A program made the position numbers and the translations under genes. Below, one piece after another: positions 1-11,340 of a stretch of 64,000 nucleotides of DNA. The notes beneath the pieces are model-generated. The model was given only the letters and a program-made list of their open reading frames with translations. It was not told the DNA's origin and made no database searches. Origin of the DNA: Cercis canadensis (Eukaryota; Streptophyta; Magnoliopsida; Fabales; Fabaceae); contig QAOA01007908.1 of NCBI GenBank assembly GCA_003255065.1, forward strand, positions 255,943-319,942, read 5' to 3'. Position 1 is the stretch's first letter. Each line of letters opens with the position of its first letter.

Positions 1-774
1 GACAGTGATTTGTTCAATTAACTTTGATGTTTTCTACGGAATCTCATTCACTGAGTCTGAGGTAGCTGAAGCCTGAAACAATTAGAAATCAATTGAAGGA
101 ATGACCCCCTTTAAAACGAAAATCAAAGTATGATTAACGATTCTCGAAAATGTTTTTGTTTATCAATTGGGAGCGGAGATTCAAACTACTGGGTTAGTTT
201 AGCTGGATAGATGATCTTTCACCTGCAAGTCAAAACGCTAAGCAACTTGTTTCCAGAGAAAATGTTTTTCGAAACAAATAAATCAAAATACAAGATTGAA
301 TAAAATTTCGGTTTTGGAACCTTGGAATGATAATTGGATTTTGAGTTACCTTACCTGGATTATGAGTCAAATCATGCCATGACTAGGATTGTATTTGTAT
401 TGAAGTTGATTACTTGTCAGAGCAATTGGAAATGGCTGAGCCTGAAATCGCATATCAGTGCTACTGTGCTAGAAAGAATCAAACGATGCTTTTCCTTTCC
501 TTTTTCTTTTCCCCGCAGAGGCAGAGAGAGAGAAGGAAAATAAATGCAAAATACTAAAATCCTAACCAGACAAAAATTGGAGTAGGAGTTTATAACTAAA
601 AAGAAAGCAAAAGACAAAAGGCAGGTCACGGCTGACGCCTGACGGTCGTGGCGGGAAGCATGGGAAATATGTGTCGTGGGACAATGGAGGTGGCCTCACT
701 GCCCACGCACTCACATACATCTATTCACCCATGAAATTCTCTTATTCAGTTATTCCATTATTTTTAAATTCGAC
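1..774. other. Intergenic, nothing recognised
   Basis: AT-rich sequence without a convincing reading frame. Short open frames here have no recognisable domain and no splice context. A purine-rich GA tract lies near 520-540. The right edge abuts the target duplication of the Mutator-like element. Confidence 0.5.
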
Positions 775-784
775 CAAATGTGAA

Positions 785-1434
785 GGCCTTTTGACCAAAT
801 TAAGGTAGTACACAATCTTATTTACCAATCTAGGGTACTTTTTAACATAATTACAGGAATAATGCAATTTTTTAAAACTGAAAAAAAAAAGAAAAAAAGA
901 AAGCTGATGCTGGCGGGCCCACCGGATATGCCATTAGACTAGTGGAGTTTCTTCAAGGGACATGCCATAGGCTATGGAGTTTCTCACGGGCGGGCCCACC
1001 GAACATGCCATTAGGCTAGTGGAGTTTCTTCAAGGGACATGCCATTTGGCTGACGGCATGTCTCCAAAGGACATGTCATTTCTCTAATGGCACGTCTCCA
1101 AGGGACATGCCACAGCTCTAACGGCACATCCGTTTTGTCTTCCTCCGGCCTCTGCTCTCATGTGGGTCCTAGCTATGCCAAATGACATTAGCACAGTCAG
1201 CAGCTGACACACGCAATGGGTGAATGGGACAAAAGCGGACATGTCGTGGGGCCCACGGCGTGTCCTGCTGTGACATGCCGCGTGGCCACCGGCGTGTTCG
1301 GTGGGCCCCGCGCATGTCAGCTTTTTTTTTTTATTTTCCAATTTTAAAAAATTGCATTATTCCTGTAATTATGTTAAAAAGTACCCTAGATTGGTAAATA
1401 AGATTGTGCACTACCTTAATTTGGTCAAAAGGCC
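785..1434. mobile_element. Non-autonomous Mutator-like (TIR-MULE/MITE) element
   Basis: A 650-bp element with long terminal inverted repeats. The left end (GGCCTTTTGACCAAATTAAG at 785) is mirrored at 1415-1434, and the inverted match continues for about 110 bp on each side (to about 895 and from about 1330). It is flanked by an exact 10-bp direct repeat CAAATGTGAA (775-784 and 1435-1444), a length typical of Mutator-like insertions. The interior is GC-rich, unlike the AT-rich arms, and contains imperfect tandem units around the words GACATGCC and GGCGGGCCCACC (about 910-1130). I see no transposase, and the open frame at 1084-1341 looks incidental. Family assignment rests on TIR length plus the target-site size. 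Confidence 0.8.
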
Positions 1435-1792
1435 CAAATGTGAATCCATTAATTAATTGAAAAAATTTTATATATCATATATCCCACTCTCTCTCTTATC
1501 CAAAAAAAATTTAATTTAAGTTAATAGAGAGTGCCCTCAATATTCTTTGAAAAAAAAAATACACAGTTATCTCTAGAAAATCATTCACCAACTTTTAAAA
1601 TCGATATATATGTTTATCAAGATTTTTGGCTTGCTATTTTCTTTTTAATTTCAAGTTGGCTTACGATTTTTTATTTATTTTTTTAATTTGGATTGGATGT
1701 CTCAAAATTTTAACAAGTTTCAATTAATATAATATAATAGTTGAAAGGCAAGAACTATAACATTGTTAGTCAAATTAGAATATATATAATTA

Positions 1793-1972
1793 TACCAACA
1801 AGCGTGTAGATCAGCTGGTAAGGGGCTGTTCTAGCTTAACCAAGGGTCTCGAGTTCGAGCCCTTGGGAATGCAGCTGCGTCTGTTGGGAGAGCTTTACCG
1901 CCCTTGTGGTCCTTCCCGGCTCGAAACCGGATTAGTCGGGCGAAGCCCGGACACCGGTGGGTAACCAAAAAA
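1793..1972 (+). mobile_element. tRNA-derived SINE with 16-bp target duplication
   Basis: About 180 bp with an RNA polymerase III promoter layout: an A-box-like GTAGATCAGCTGGTAAGG near 1805 and a B-box-like GAGTTCGAGCCC near 1850, then a non-tRNA body ending in GGGTAACCAAAAAAA. The copy is bounded by a perfect 16-bp direct repeat AGAATATATATAATTA (1777-1792 and 1973-1988), the expected footprint of LINE-assisted retroposition. It is not a tRNA gene because no cloverleaf closes around the boxes. The intact target duplication suggests a fairly young insertion. Confidence 0.85.
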
Positions 1973-1988
1973 AGAATATATATAATTA

Positions 1989-2704
1989 CAGCAAAGAATA
2001 CTTTATATTTTTTATTTTTTCTTCTATTAAAAATAATCAGGACACATATTCTATTTAACTCATCCTATAGGAGAGACTTATCACCTGAGTATGAATGATA
2101 GAAAAGCTCTAGTAAGTTGATATGGGCCTTTAGCCATAAATAATGCACTTTTACAAACTAAATAACCAAATAACTACTTTTTTAAAACAAATTACTAAAC
2201 TATCTAGTATTTTAATATTTCTCTAAGTAGCTGTAGAACACCTGTAGCCTTTTTTTTTTTTTTCCGTAAACAAGCCGAAATAATCATTGGGCTTTTTACG
2301 GCCTGGATCCTTGGGATTCATAATTTCATATATTGTGCAATTGGGCTCTAGTTCTTTCCCTCATACAAGCTAAGTTTATACACGTTTAGCCAAAAATAAA
2401 GAACAAAAGACCACTTAGAAAAAGAGAAAGATAACCAAGACGGTCCTAAATTCCTAATGTCGCACATATTGTGTTTAGGACTATTTGTTTAACCGGCTGT
2501 CCAAAATTTACAGAGCAAGCAGACAGGCACTCCATTTTCACCTGACTACTGGACATAAACTATTCTGTATGTACGGAAACAAACTGAATGGCTATGTAAA
2601 AGCCATGGCCTTAAATAGATTCATTCATGCACCATTTTTGTAGCACGGAAACAACTACCAAGATATATGAACTGGTCGAATATGAGATACCACCCTCTAG
2701 GCCT
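1989..2704. other. Intergenic and LETM1 3' flank
   Basis: AT-rich sequence holding the 3' untranslated region and downstream flank of the minus-strand LETM1 gene, whose stop codon is at 2705-2707. I did not find a decisive poly(A) signal. The short open frames at 2627-2852 overlap the last coding exon on the opposite strand and are shadows. Confidence 0.4.
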
Positions 2705-5700
2705 CTACGTTGTCCCATCCTCAGCTGCATTGCTATCTTCTGTCCAACTGCCCAATTTGACAATGTCCTCTACAAGAATTTTCCCATCTGTAGCAACCAA
2801 AATGACAACAATAATAATTATTCATGAATTAATCCTCGTTACCAATCAGTAGCTTTAATCAGGCTTTGCCCAAGTTAGATTATTTGGAGGCGCTTCTAGA
2901 CAAACGAACTTGCACACCCAATATTATTTTTCCTAGTGCACCTTGCTCATGAACCGACAGAACGACTCGCAATACCAAAAGGGATACTACGACGTTGACA
3001 CGAGGAAAAATAAACATACTGACCAATTAATAACCTTTCAAAAGTAATTATTTTAATACAAAAATAGTCTACTTAAAATAATATTTTAATGAAATAATTC
3101 AAGCCTCTCCAATTCTCTGCAAACCCATAAAAAAGAATACTGGACTTCATTGATTGAGCTGTCTGTTCAGCTCTGTTCTAAAGTAGAAAGTCTGGGAAAT
3201 GTACCAGACTTTATTCCATGTAGATGTAGAGTATACTTTTTTCTGAATGCGTCAGATAGTAGAAGACATATGGAAAGAATAAACAATGGTGTTTACTAAG
3301 CTACCCCTTTCCCATAAGAGAGTTTGGGGTGGAAAACTGTAAAGATATCAAAAAGCCAAGTCACCAAAATTCATGTGTACTAGTGCTTTTCTTTGACTCA
3401 ATTAAACCTCAAATTCTGTTTGGATATTTGACCCTTGATGATTCAACTTTTCAAGATTTTTACAGTTGTATTAAAATAAGGGGTTAGATTTGCCCCAAAC
3501 TCCCCATTGGGGGGAGCGTTACTCCACTTTTGATGGGGTAGCTTAGAAGTGACCATAAACGGAACAAGCTCAGAGAGCTGACAAACCTATATCTTTGGAA
3601 AGATTGCTGACGAGTTCTTGAACACCCTCCTTGCCCAACGTGTCCTTTAAGTACAATGCAGCAGCTGCTACCTCCTCAGGAGTTACTTTCCCATCATAAT
3701 CTCTGCACAGTGGCAAAAAAAAAAAAATACCATAATCTCGTACGAAAGTCATTGTAACCATGTGGTGTACCAGTAAATGAGTACAAGACTTGAATCAGTC
3801 ACAAATAAGGAGAGATCATGCATAAGGCTCCAAAACGACCAGTCAACTCTACTGTGCGAAATAAATTGTTACACTCTTAGACATCCCAAACAAGATTGGT
3901 TCTAACTACAAGATGTAAAAGGGTATTCTTCTCATTCGTTGCTGGTCCTCATGCATGGAAACTTAGAAAAGCATATATCCAAAAATGATTTATCCCTGAG
4001 CTGTTCAAATGGCAGCATCATAGAAATTCAGTTCCCAAATGCAATAAATATATACTCCCATATTTAAAGTTCATCCCATGCATGAATGAACCAAGATTGT
4101 TATACAAATCCTTTGTAGACAAAATCTAATTAACCCACCAAAAGGCCTGTAGGAGGTCTCAATGCGTTTGTATGTTTGCTACGTAATCATCCCTTTGCTG
4201 GTAAGTCATTCTTTGCTCTTTCTATGCTGATTTAACCTCAATGAGCTTCTATATACAATAAGGTACCTTCTGTTACCAAAGTACAATTTCTTAAATGCTT
4301 TGCTCTCGCCTGCCCTCGCGTTACAGTGAAATAAAAACATTTATAGAGATTACTATCAAGAATGAAAAGAAACCCAACCAACAAGCAAATGCAATATAGA
4401 ACCTTTTTGCTTGTACCCCCTCTTCCCTTTTACTAACTGATTTTTTTCTATCCCAAAGAAAGTGCAAGTATAGTGATCAAATCAAGTTAGTTTTACTTAG
4501 CGAGTTATTCATTTGTGGTAGCATATACAAATATGCAGCACTCATCGTCATCATCATTATTAGGCTCCATCCAAATCGAAACCATATCGAATGGCTATGA
4601 TGAAAGTGGCTTCAAAGCCGACAGCATCGCAGCCTATCTATCCCACATGGAAGCCGTGGGCTCCAAGAGCTAGTAAAACTTATCCTAAGACACGAGCTCG
4701 GGCAACCACATGAATTGCGTGATATGACACTTTCTTGCCATGGACCTTGGACGTAGCCAATGACTTTGGCTTATTAGGAGCCACTTTTTTCACTCAAATG
4801 CGCGCAGTCAATTACATTTACTATTAGGGGTTTTTAAAGCTCCCCTTACCCATTTAATCACCCCCACAGACAACCACTCTCTCTTCCAAGTCTACCCTTG
4901 CTTCACCCACAAGACACATCCTCCTTCATTTACAAACCCTGCTTCTTATCCTGCTTACATAACATGGCCATGATCATCTATAGTTTTTCGTTTAAAATAG
5001 AAGTACACAACTGCCGCAAGAAACCATTGTGGCTAGTATATTGTCATGGTAGAGTGATGCGATAGGATTAGGACAAAAGCAAGACCAACAAAAAGTCAGT
5101 ATCAAAGAGCAAGTACAAACCTATCAAGCAGTCGCCACCCATCACCAATTTTGGCATCCACATCATCTATTTCCTTCTCGAGATTTTGGAGCATAGCATC
5201 AACCTGAAGGAATTTTGAACAATTATAAATGCACAACTGCACAGTTAGTTATAACTTTTTATATGGGTCTTACTTTCTCTATGAGCGCTGAGGACACCTC
5301 ATCCCCTTCAGCCAACTCAGTAGTGTCCTCATGTTCCTCTCGAGCAGCTTTATATGCCTTCAGGGCATCTTTTTCACCATTTGTACCCTCTTTTTCTACC
5401 ATACTGTTATAAAGTTCTATCTGAAAAAATATAAAGCAACCGAACATGAGCAAAGCACTGATGAGGATACCAAATGGATTCAGTTGAGAAGATATATTGC
5501 ACTTCAAAATTGATTTACTATTTTGTTTACAAATTTCAAATTGACAAGTTGCCTTCATGTAAACATAAACATCAAGCCACTTACACAGAGAGAGAGAGAG
5601 AGAGTAATAAAATATCATACAGGCAGCCTAATTCAAAAATCAAATATCAAATAATTCTTCAATGTGATAAATTCCAAATGCACCCAGTTGAAATTGAAAA

Positions 5701-8700
5701 TTCAGCAAAATGCCAGCTGATTTAGGAGTGCCCATCTTAAAGCATATTGAAAGTTCAACATAGAAAAGATTTATTGAAGGCAATATGTGATGTCAAAGCA
5801 AATGATAAATAGTAAAGTTTCAAAATACCTCTTTATTAACAAGCCTCAGAAACTCTTCTCGCTCTCTACTTACTGACTGCCATCAGAGTTTAGAAAAAAA
5901 ACATAAACATGCAAGAATCAGCTTCTATGTTATGATAAGGGATGATACAAAATTAAAGCAATTAACCATGTCATAACAACTGAAAGCTTTAAGCATAAAA
6001 TTCTTACTGATGCAGAAGCTAAAACAGCTAATGCACGACTAAGTTCACAAAGCTGCTCTTGCTTTTCCAATGCTCTGGCTCTGGCAAGTTGTTGCGCTTC
6101 TGTGGCTGTTGAAATATTCATCTCTTTCAGGGCCACATCGTCTTCAGCAGCTTTAGATTCCATTCTTGTTTGCTCCACCTCTTCTCTTTCTTCCTCCTCC
6201 TGCATTTTATTGATATATTACTATTTATTACAGAATTTGGAAGCCATGGAATCTTGATTTGAGAAAAAGGTATTTAATGTTCATAAATACTAAATCTTTA
6301 AACCCAAAAAAAGGTCTGATGCAAACTCAGCACATCTTAAACCGGAGGCTTTAACCTTTTTAATTAGTGACAGATATCACTTCTGTCAGTGACATTAAAT
6401 GTTTTTTTCACTTTATCAGTCATTTAGTATTTATTTAGAGATTCAAGTTAGTTAAAATCAGATATGACTTCTGCCAGTGAATTTAAATGATTTTCTAATT
6501 CATCAATCACTTAGTATTTTTTTAGAGATTTCATGTCAGAAGCAGCAAAGCAAGATCAGAAACAGCTCATACAGAAAAACGCTGTCATCCTAATGCGTCA
6601 AAGAAAGTTTATAATTGGACAAATGGAGCAATAAATTGCCATATATCAACCTTAATAAGTTCTTCCTGCATTTCAAGGAACTCCAATTTCCTCTTCCTCT
6701 CTGAGACAGAATCTCCAGAAGGTAAAGAAGTAACTCCAACAGTATCAACAACTTCATCAGGAAGTGAAGAAAGTGTAGCCTGAACAGCTTCTTCTGGCTT
6801 TAACTTCCCAGACACAGTAAATGCCCTGCAAAAGGGTATCAATAAAGACTTAAGGATACATATATTAGGTAGTTATTTATTTTGTAATTTTCTTGGGGGA
6901 TAGGGGTGCTAAAATTACCTTGAAAGTATCAAAAGAGATGATGGTACAGAGTGATTGAGAGACAAATCCAACCAATCCCGAAGCTACATACAGAAATTAA
7001 CAATCTATTTAATAAAAATATTGGAGTTTTATTTAATATTCATCAACATAGAGCTTGCAATATAGTACTTCAAGCTCTTAGTCAATAAAAGGATACTAAT
7101 AGGCATGAATTGTTGCCAACACAAAACCTGTTGGCGCATTTCATCGACAGAAAGCAACCCAAGCATGCCTCGCTCTCTACAATCTTCCCAAAGTTCAGCT
7201 TCTGAAAGGGAATCCACACCTTCTGCTTGAATCAATTTATCATCTGCCTTAATCCTGACAAAGTGGGAATACATCACGTGACATACAAATTACCAGGTTT
7301 TACACTGTAATTTAAGTGTAGCACTTCAAAACATAACATAGTAAAACTATTCCTTTGCAAATATTTTAAGGTCAAATTTTGAGATTCTATCTGAAACATA
7401 TTAAGAACCTATTCTTATGAGAAACAAATGATAATCCAATTGTTTAAAAGCTAACAATAAGACAAACGAACGGCCAATCCTCTTATTTTTTCCTATTTTT
7501 CTTTTTTTTTTTGGAGGGTGGGCATAGCGTGATTAAACAAGGTCATGCTTGAAAAGCCTGGTTTAGCGTTGCAGTCCATGATTCCCATTTGATCTACCTT
7601 GTTTTGAGGAGGTCAGAGGCCCTATTGAGAAAGACCATACGAATGTGCATGCAGCATAAACACACCCAAAGAGCATGCAAATTTGTCACCGAGCATTTGG
7701 ACATGCATGCATAATTGCATATACAGAATTCTTTGAGATATGATAAAATGCATTTTACCTCTGTAACCGTTTCCGCAGCATGTAACGTAAGTATGCATCA
7801 GTGCCAAAAGGGCCGATCCCCATGTACTTGCACATATTGACTAACCGAGACCTAGGAGAAAGAAACACTCAATAGAAGTCAGGATAGCACTTCACAACTC
7901 AGAAATAGTATATTAAAGTCAAACTAGTTATAAGATCAACCTGCTAATATTATCTAGTGTAAGTTCATCATTAAACAACTTAGCAAAGCCCAAAATCTCC
8001 TCATTAGAGACACGGGCACCTCTTCTAACCTGCATAAAGAAGAGAAAGAATAGACATGTTAAACAAAAAAAAAAATATTACAGCACAAACAGTGAATCAT
8101 GAACCATTTTTCAAACTGAAATTCCAACCTTGTTCAAAAATTCATCAAGATCTTCCGCTGTTTGCTTTATTTCTCCACTACGAGAGTTTTGAACTTCCTT
8201 TGCCATTTCTTTGACTGTGTCCTGGAGGAACTTTGCATATTCTATTCTCACATTGAGTCTCCTTTTTAATGCTTCCTACGCATCAAACAAGTGAGTTGAC
8301 CAAAAACTCTACAAAAGAAAGTGCAAATCCCAAGCATTCATAAAAAATAACATAAATACTAAAGCAAACTCAGAACTAAACAGACACAAAATGTATGTAT
8401 TATACAAACTAGTTAGCATCAACACTATCTAGGATGCTGCATTGAGGATAACAATTTTCCAATAGGGTCATCATTATTAGTGGCTTTTTTCCCCCAAACC
8501 ACATAAAACATATATTGGGATGCTCGTGCACAATTTGTATGCGAAGATGAAGGATAGTGCAACATAGACATTAAATTTACATCATTCTTGGGAGCTATCT
8601 TTTACAAAGGAGGGCCTTCAAGTACTGTGGCAGGAACAGGCCCCACAGGGGCTTAATACTAGATTTTCTATTTTCCTAGGCAACAAATGGAACACAAAGT

Positions 8701-10352
8701 TTTAAATAATAGGACACTTTTTAACTAGAGATGAGATAAGGACTATCATTTTTGAATTAATAATTTTGTATGGTTTTTCTTGATCCAACCTCACATACCC
8801 TGTGTTTGGATGGGATGAAAACTGGGAGGGTGGGGGGGGAAGAAATAGTGGGTGGAAAAGAGGGGTGATGATAGATTTTCATCTGTTTGGTTGTCAAGAG
8901 AAAATAGGAGAGATGGAAAAGTGGGTTAGAAAAAAGGTGTGGGTCCCATTTTGCTGAACAATGACATATTGGGTCATTAATGAAAAGTTGCCAACACTTA
9001 TTGTTAAGGATATTTTTGTCATTGTAGTTTAGCAACTTTTCTTTTCCCGCACTTTCTACCCAACCAAACAAGAGAAAACAATTCATCTTCATGTTTTCTT
9101 TTTTTTTTTTCATTTTCTATTCATCCAAACATGAGGAGAGAAAATATTTTCCCTATACGTTTCTCTTCTCTCCATTTTCTTTCCCTCTATTTTCTTGCCT
9201 CTCATTATCTCTCCCCAACCAAAGAAAGCAATAATGTGCAATAAAAACCTCAACACTAGAAACAACATAACAGTAGCTCAAAAATATAATATACAGAAAT
9301 CAGAAAAAAAGCAAAGACAGTTTCAGTAATTCCCAGCACAACTAGCACCTGTTCTTTCATTTTGTCTTGAAATGTTGATGGCAACATGTTCGGGAATAGT
9401 TTTAGAAATACTGGCAGTAGAAATTCCATAAAGGGGACTATAATGAAAACTGCAAAAGGAACTAGCCTAAAAATATCAGCAGTTGTCCGTGTCAGTTGTT
9501 GTCTTTCCCTTCTAGAGAGACTCTTCCCACCGGCAAGTTTCAACAACAACCTTGAACTAATTCTCACATCTGCCCATAGCAGCTTAAAACCCAACCAATA
9601 ATGTTGCAAAGTTGATACAAATTCCCCTTTCCAATGAATGAGTTTCTTGGCCCAGTCCTCCCTGTAGTAAGGATTAGCAAAGAAAGGCATTATTAAATAT
9701 TAATGGCTAATATTTATTATACAAGACATACCATCTTGGAGAAGGAGCCCAACCTGCTCATAGATACTACAGCTCTTAAAGCAGGACCAATCCCCAACAA
9801 CACTGCCCATACTCTCTGAAAAATGGTTTGAGCAACCTTTTGAGATTCTTGCAACCGTTTTGCCTTTGCTTTGGCTTTTGCTGTGCTTAAACCTTCAACA
9901 GCTTGATCACACTCCTCTGGAGATGCTTCTTTCCTCTTCTTGGCAATCATTTCATCCCTTTCCTCATCCTCACTACCCGGCTCAGGTTGTTTAGCTGCAG
10001 CTGTGGAAGCACTGCGCATGGATTGTGACATCCAACAGACCCCTATCAGAGAATTAAATTCCAACATACCATCTCTGGGACCTGACCTTGTGAGTCCATG
10101 GCATCTTTCTCTATGTTGTCCTAATCCAAAAAGGTTGAGTGATTCATCTTTGTACGATGAAATTTCATCATAACCCTTTACGTGACTAGAATTCCTAGGA
10201 GCATCCAAAGAAGATCTTGTAGAAAGATGTGAACTCAAATTCTCTGTAGCAATCCCATGTCCCAGACACTGAGAACTCAAAATTGAACGGGTGTAGACAT
10301 TCACATAATGATCAATGAATCTCTTCCTCCTCAAAATTGCTCTAGAAGACAT
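2705..10352 (-). CDS. LETM1-like mitochondrial inner-membrane protein with EF-hands
   Basis: Coding exons in transcript order: 9754-10352, 9349-9661, 8129-8275, 7941-8029, 7759-7851, 7128-7254, 6919-6983, 6651-6825, 6008-6199, 5829-5876, 5274-5420, 5121-5203, 3587-3702, 2705-2787. All introns are GT-AG and the sum is 759 codons including stop (758 aa). LETM1 proteins sit in the mitochondrial inner membrane and act in K+/H+ or Ca2+/H+ exchange and ribosome attachment. Seen here: a basic N-terminus suited to import, a Lys/Ala-rich stretch near 165, one hydrophobic segment at about 266-288 (ending [10 protein letters not shown]) followed by the LETM domain, a charged coiled-coil-like region (about 530-640), an EF-hand loop with [10 protein letters not shown] near 694 and a weaker second one (DIDGKI) near 730. 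Length and order fit plant LETM1. Start chosen at ATG 10350-10352. Confidence 0.93.
8800..9134. mobile_element. MITE in LETM1 intron 2
   Basis: Inside the intron between exons 9349-9661 and 8129-8275. The ends are imperfect inverted repeats: CTGTGTTTGGATGGGATG at the left and CATCCAAACATGAG at the right. The interior is purine/pyrimidine-biased without coding potential. I could not define a convincing target duplication, and the right border might extend to about 9230, where a second CCAACCAAAG-type motif occurs. Confidence 0.45.
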
Positions 10353-11340
10353 TATCAAGGTAATCGCAAGAAAATATCACATCCAAATCTGTCAAGAAAC
10401 CATGCAGGTAAGCTTCTAAAGACAACATTGATAATAGAGCCAATCATAAAAACATGAAAAATAAAAAAGACATAACATGACAATAAAAATCAATCAGAAA
10501 TTCAGGTTACTGGACCACAACATCATATCAGGTACCTTTTTGCTCATATGAATTATGGTACCTAGAGAAATTATCATAGCATCAGCAACAGTATATCAAA
10601 CATTAAATACAGAAAACAATAAAAGAAAAAATTGCAACTGCTATATTATATATGGTGTTTATATTTATGACCCCTGAAAGTGGCGCTGACCTTTTATACT
10701 CCAAACAATGGATACAAATATCAAATACAGAAAACATGTATTCACATAGAGAAGTTAAAACTCATGATCAGGGGAAAAAAAAAACTGTTACAAATAAACC
10801 TCTTGTTTAAGTTTGAGGAAGAAAATGAAAAACAAAAAAAGAGAAGCTAAATAGATTAACAGGGAGGAAAAAAAAATACAATAGGAATTAGGAAATATGC
10901 AATATCACACTAATCAGTAGACGACAAACATATAATTCAACATCAGCCTTCGTTTTCCAGTAAGTGGAGAAGGACATTAAGCAGGATCTTTCAACAAAAT
11001 ATTCACCCGCACAAACAAGGGCAGTTTCTAGCAGTGAAGGTGAATTCAATTCTATGCACAAACATCTCCAGCGTGTGACATCTAAACACTACACAGGCAT
11101 TAATTTACTATGAATGGAAGACAAATGGCATTATCTACACTAAATAACAAAAGGTTCATAAATAAGAACGAGATTCATGCTCTCTTGTGTCCCCGGAGTA
11201 TTGAATTGAGATGAAGTCGACGACGAAACGGTTATAAACTTACAATTTGTGTGATAGCTAAGCGTCGAAAGCGCAGATTTCGCAGAAAACAAAGACGGGT
11301 GCGAGTTTGGGAAGAAGGGGCAGAGTCGGAGAGAAAGTGC
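10353..11340 (-). promoter_or_regulatory. LETM1 5' leader with an intron
   Basis: The leader looks split. A donor (minus-strand GTAAGTTT, exon edge 11244) and an acceptor (CTTGACAG, exon edge 10388) enclose an 855-bp AT-rich intron lying wholly within the 5' untranslated region. The first noncoding exon then runs from 11244 to about 11340. Leader introns often boost expression in plants; that role here is inference. Confidence 0.5.

Noticed and set aside
334-629. Small frames on both strands around 334-629
   Set aside because: Overlap each other, low complexity (GA tract), no start context or homology recognised.
1084-1341. 85-codon frame in the Mutator-like element
   Set aside because: Lies in GC-rich tandem units, which open frames by chance; no transposase motif.
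1800-1870. tRNA gene suggested by A- and B-box words
   Set aside because: No acceptor stem or cloverleaf closes, and the sequence sits inside a SINE with target duplications.
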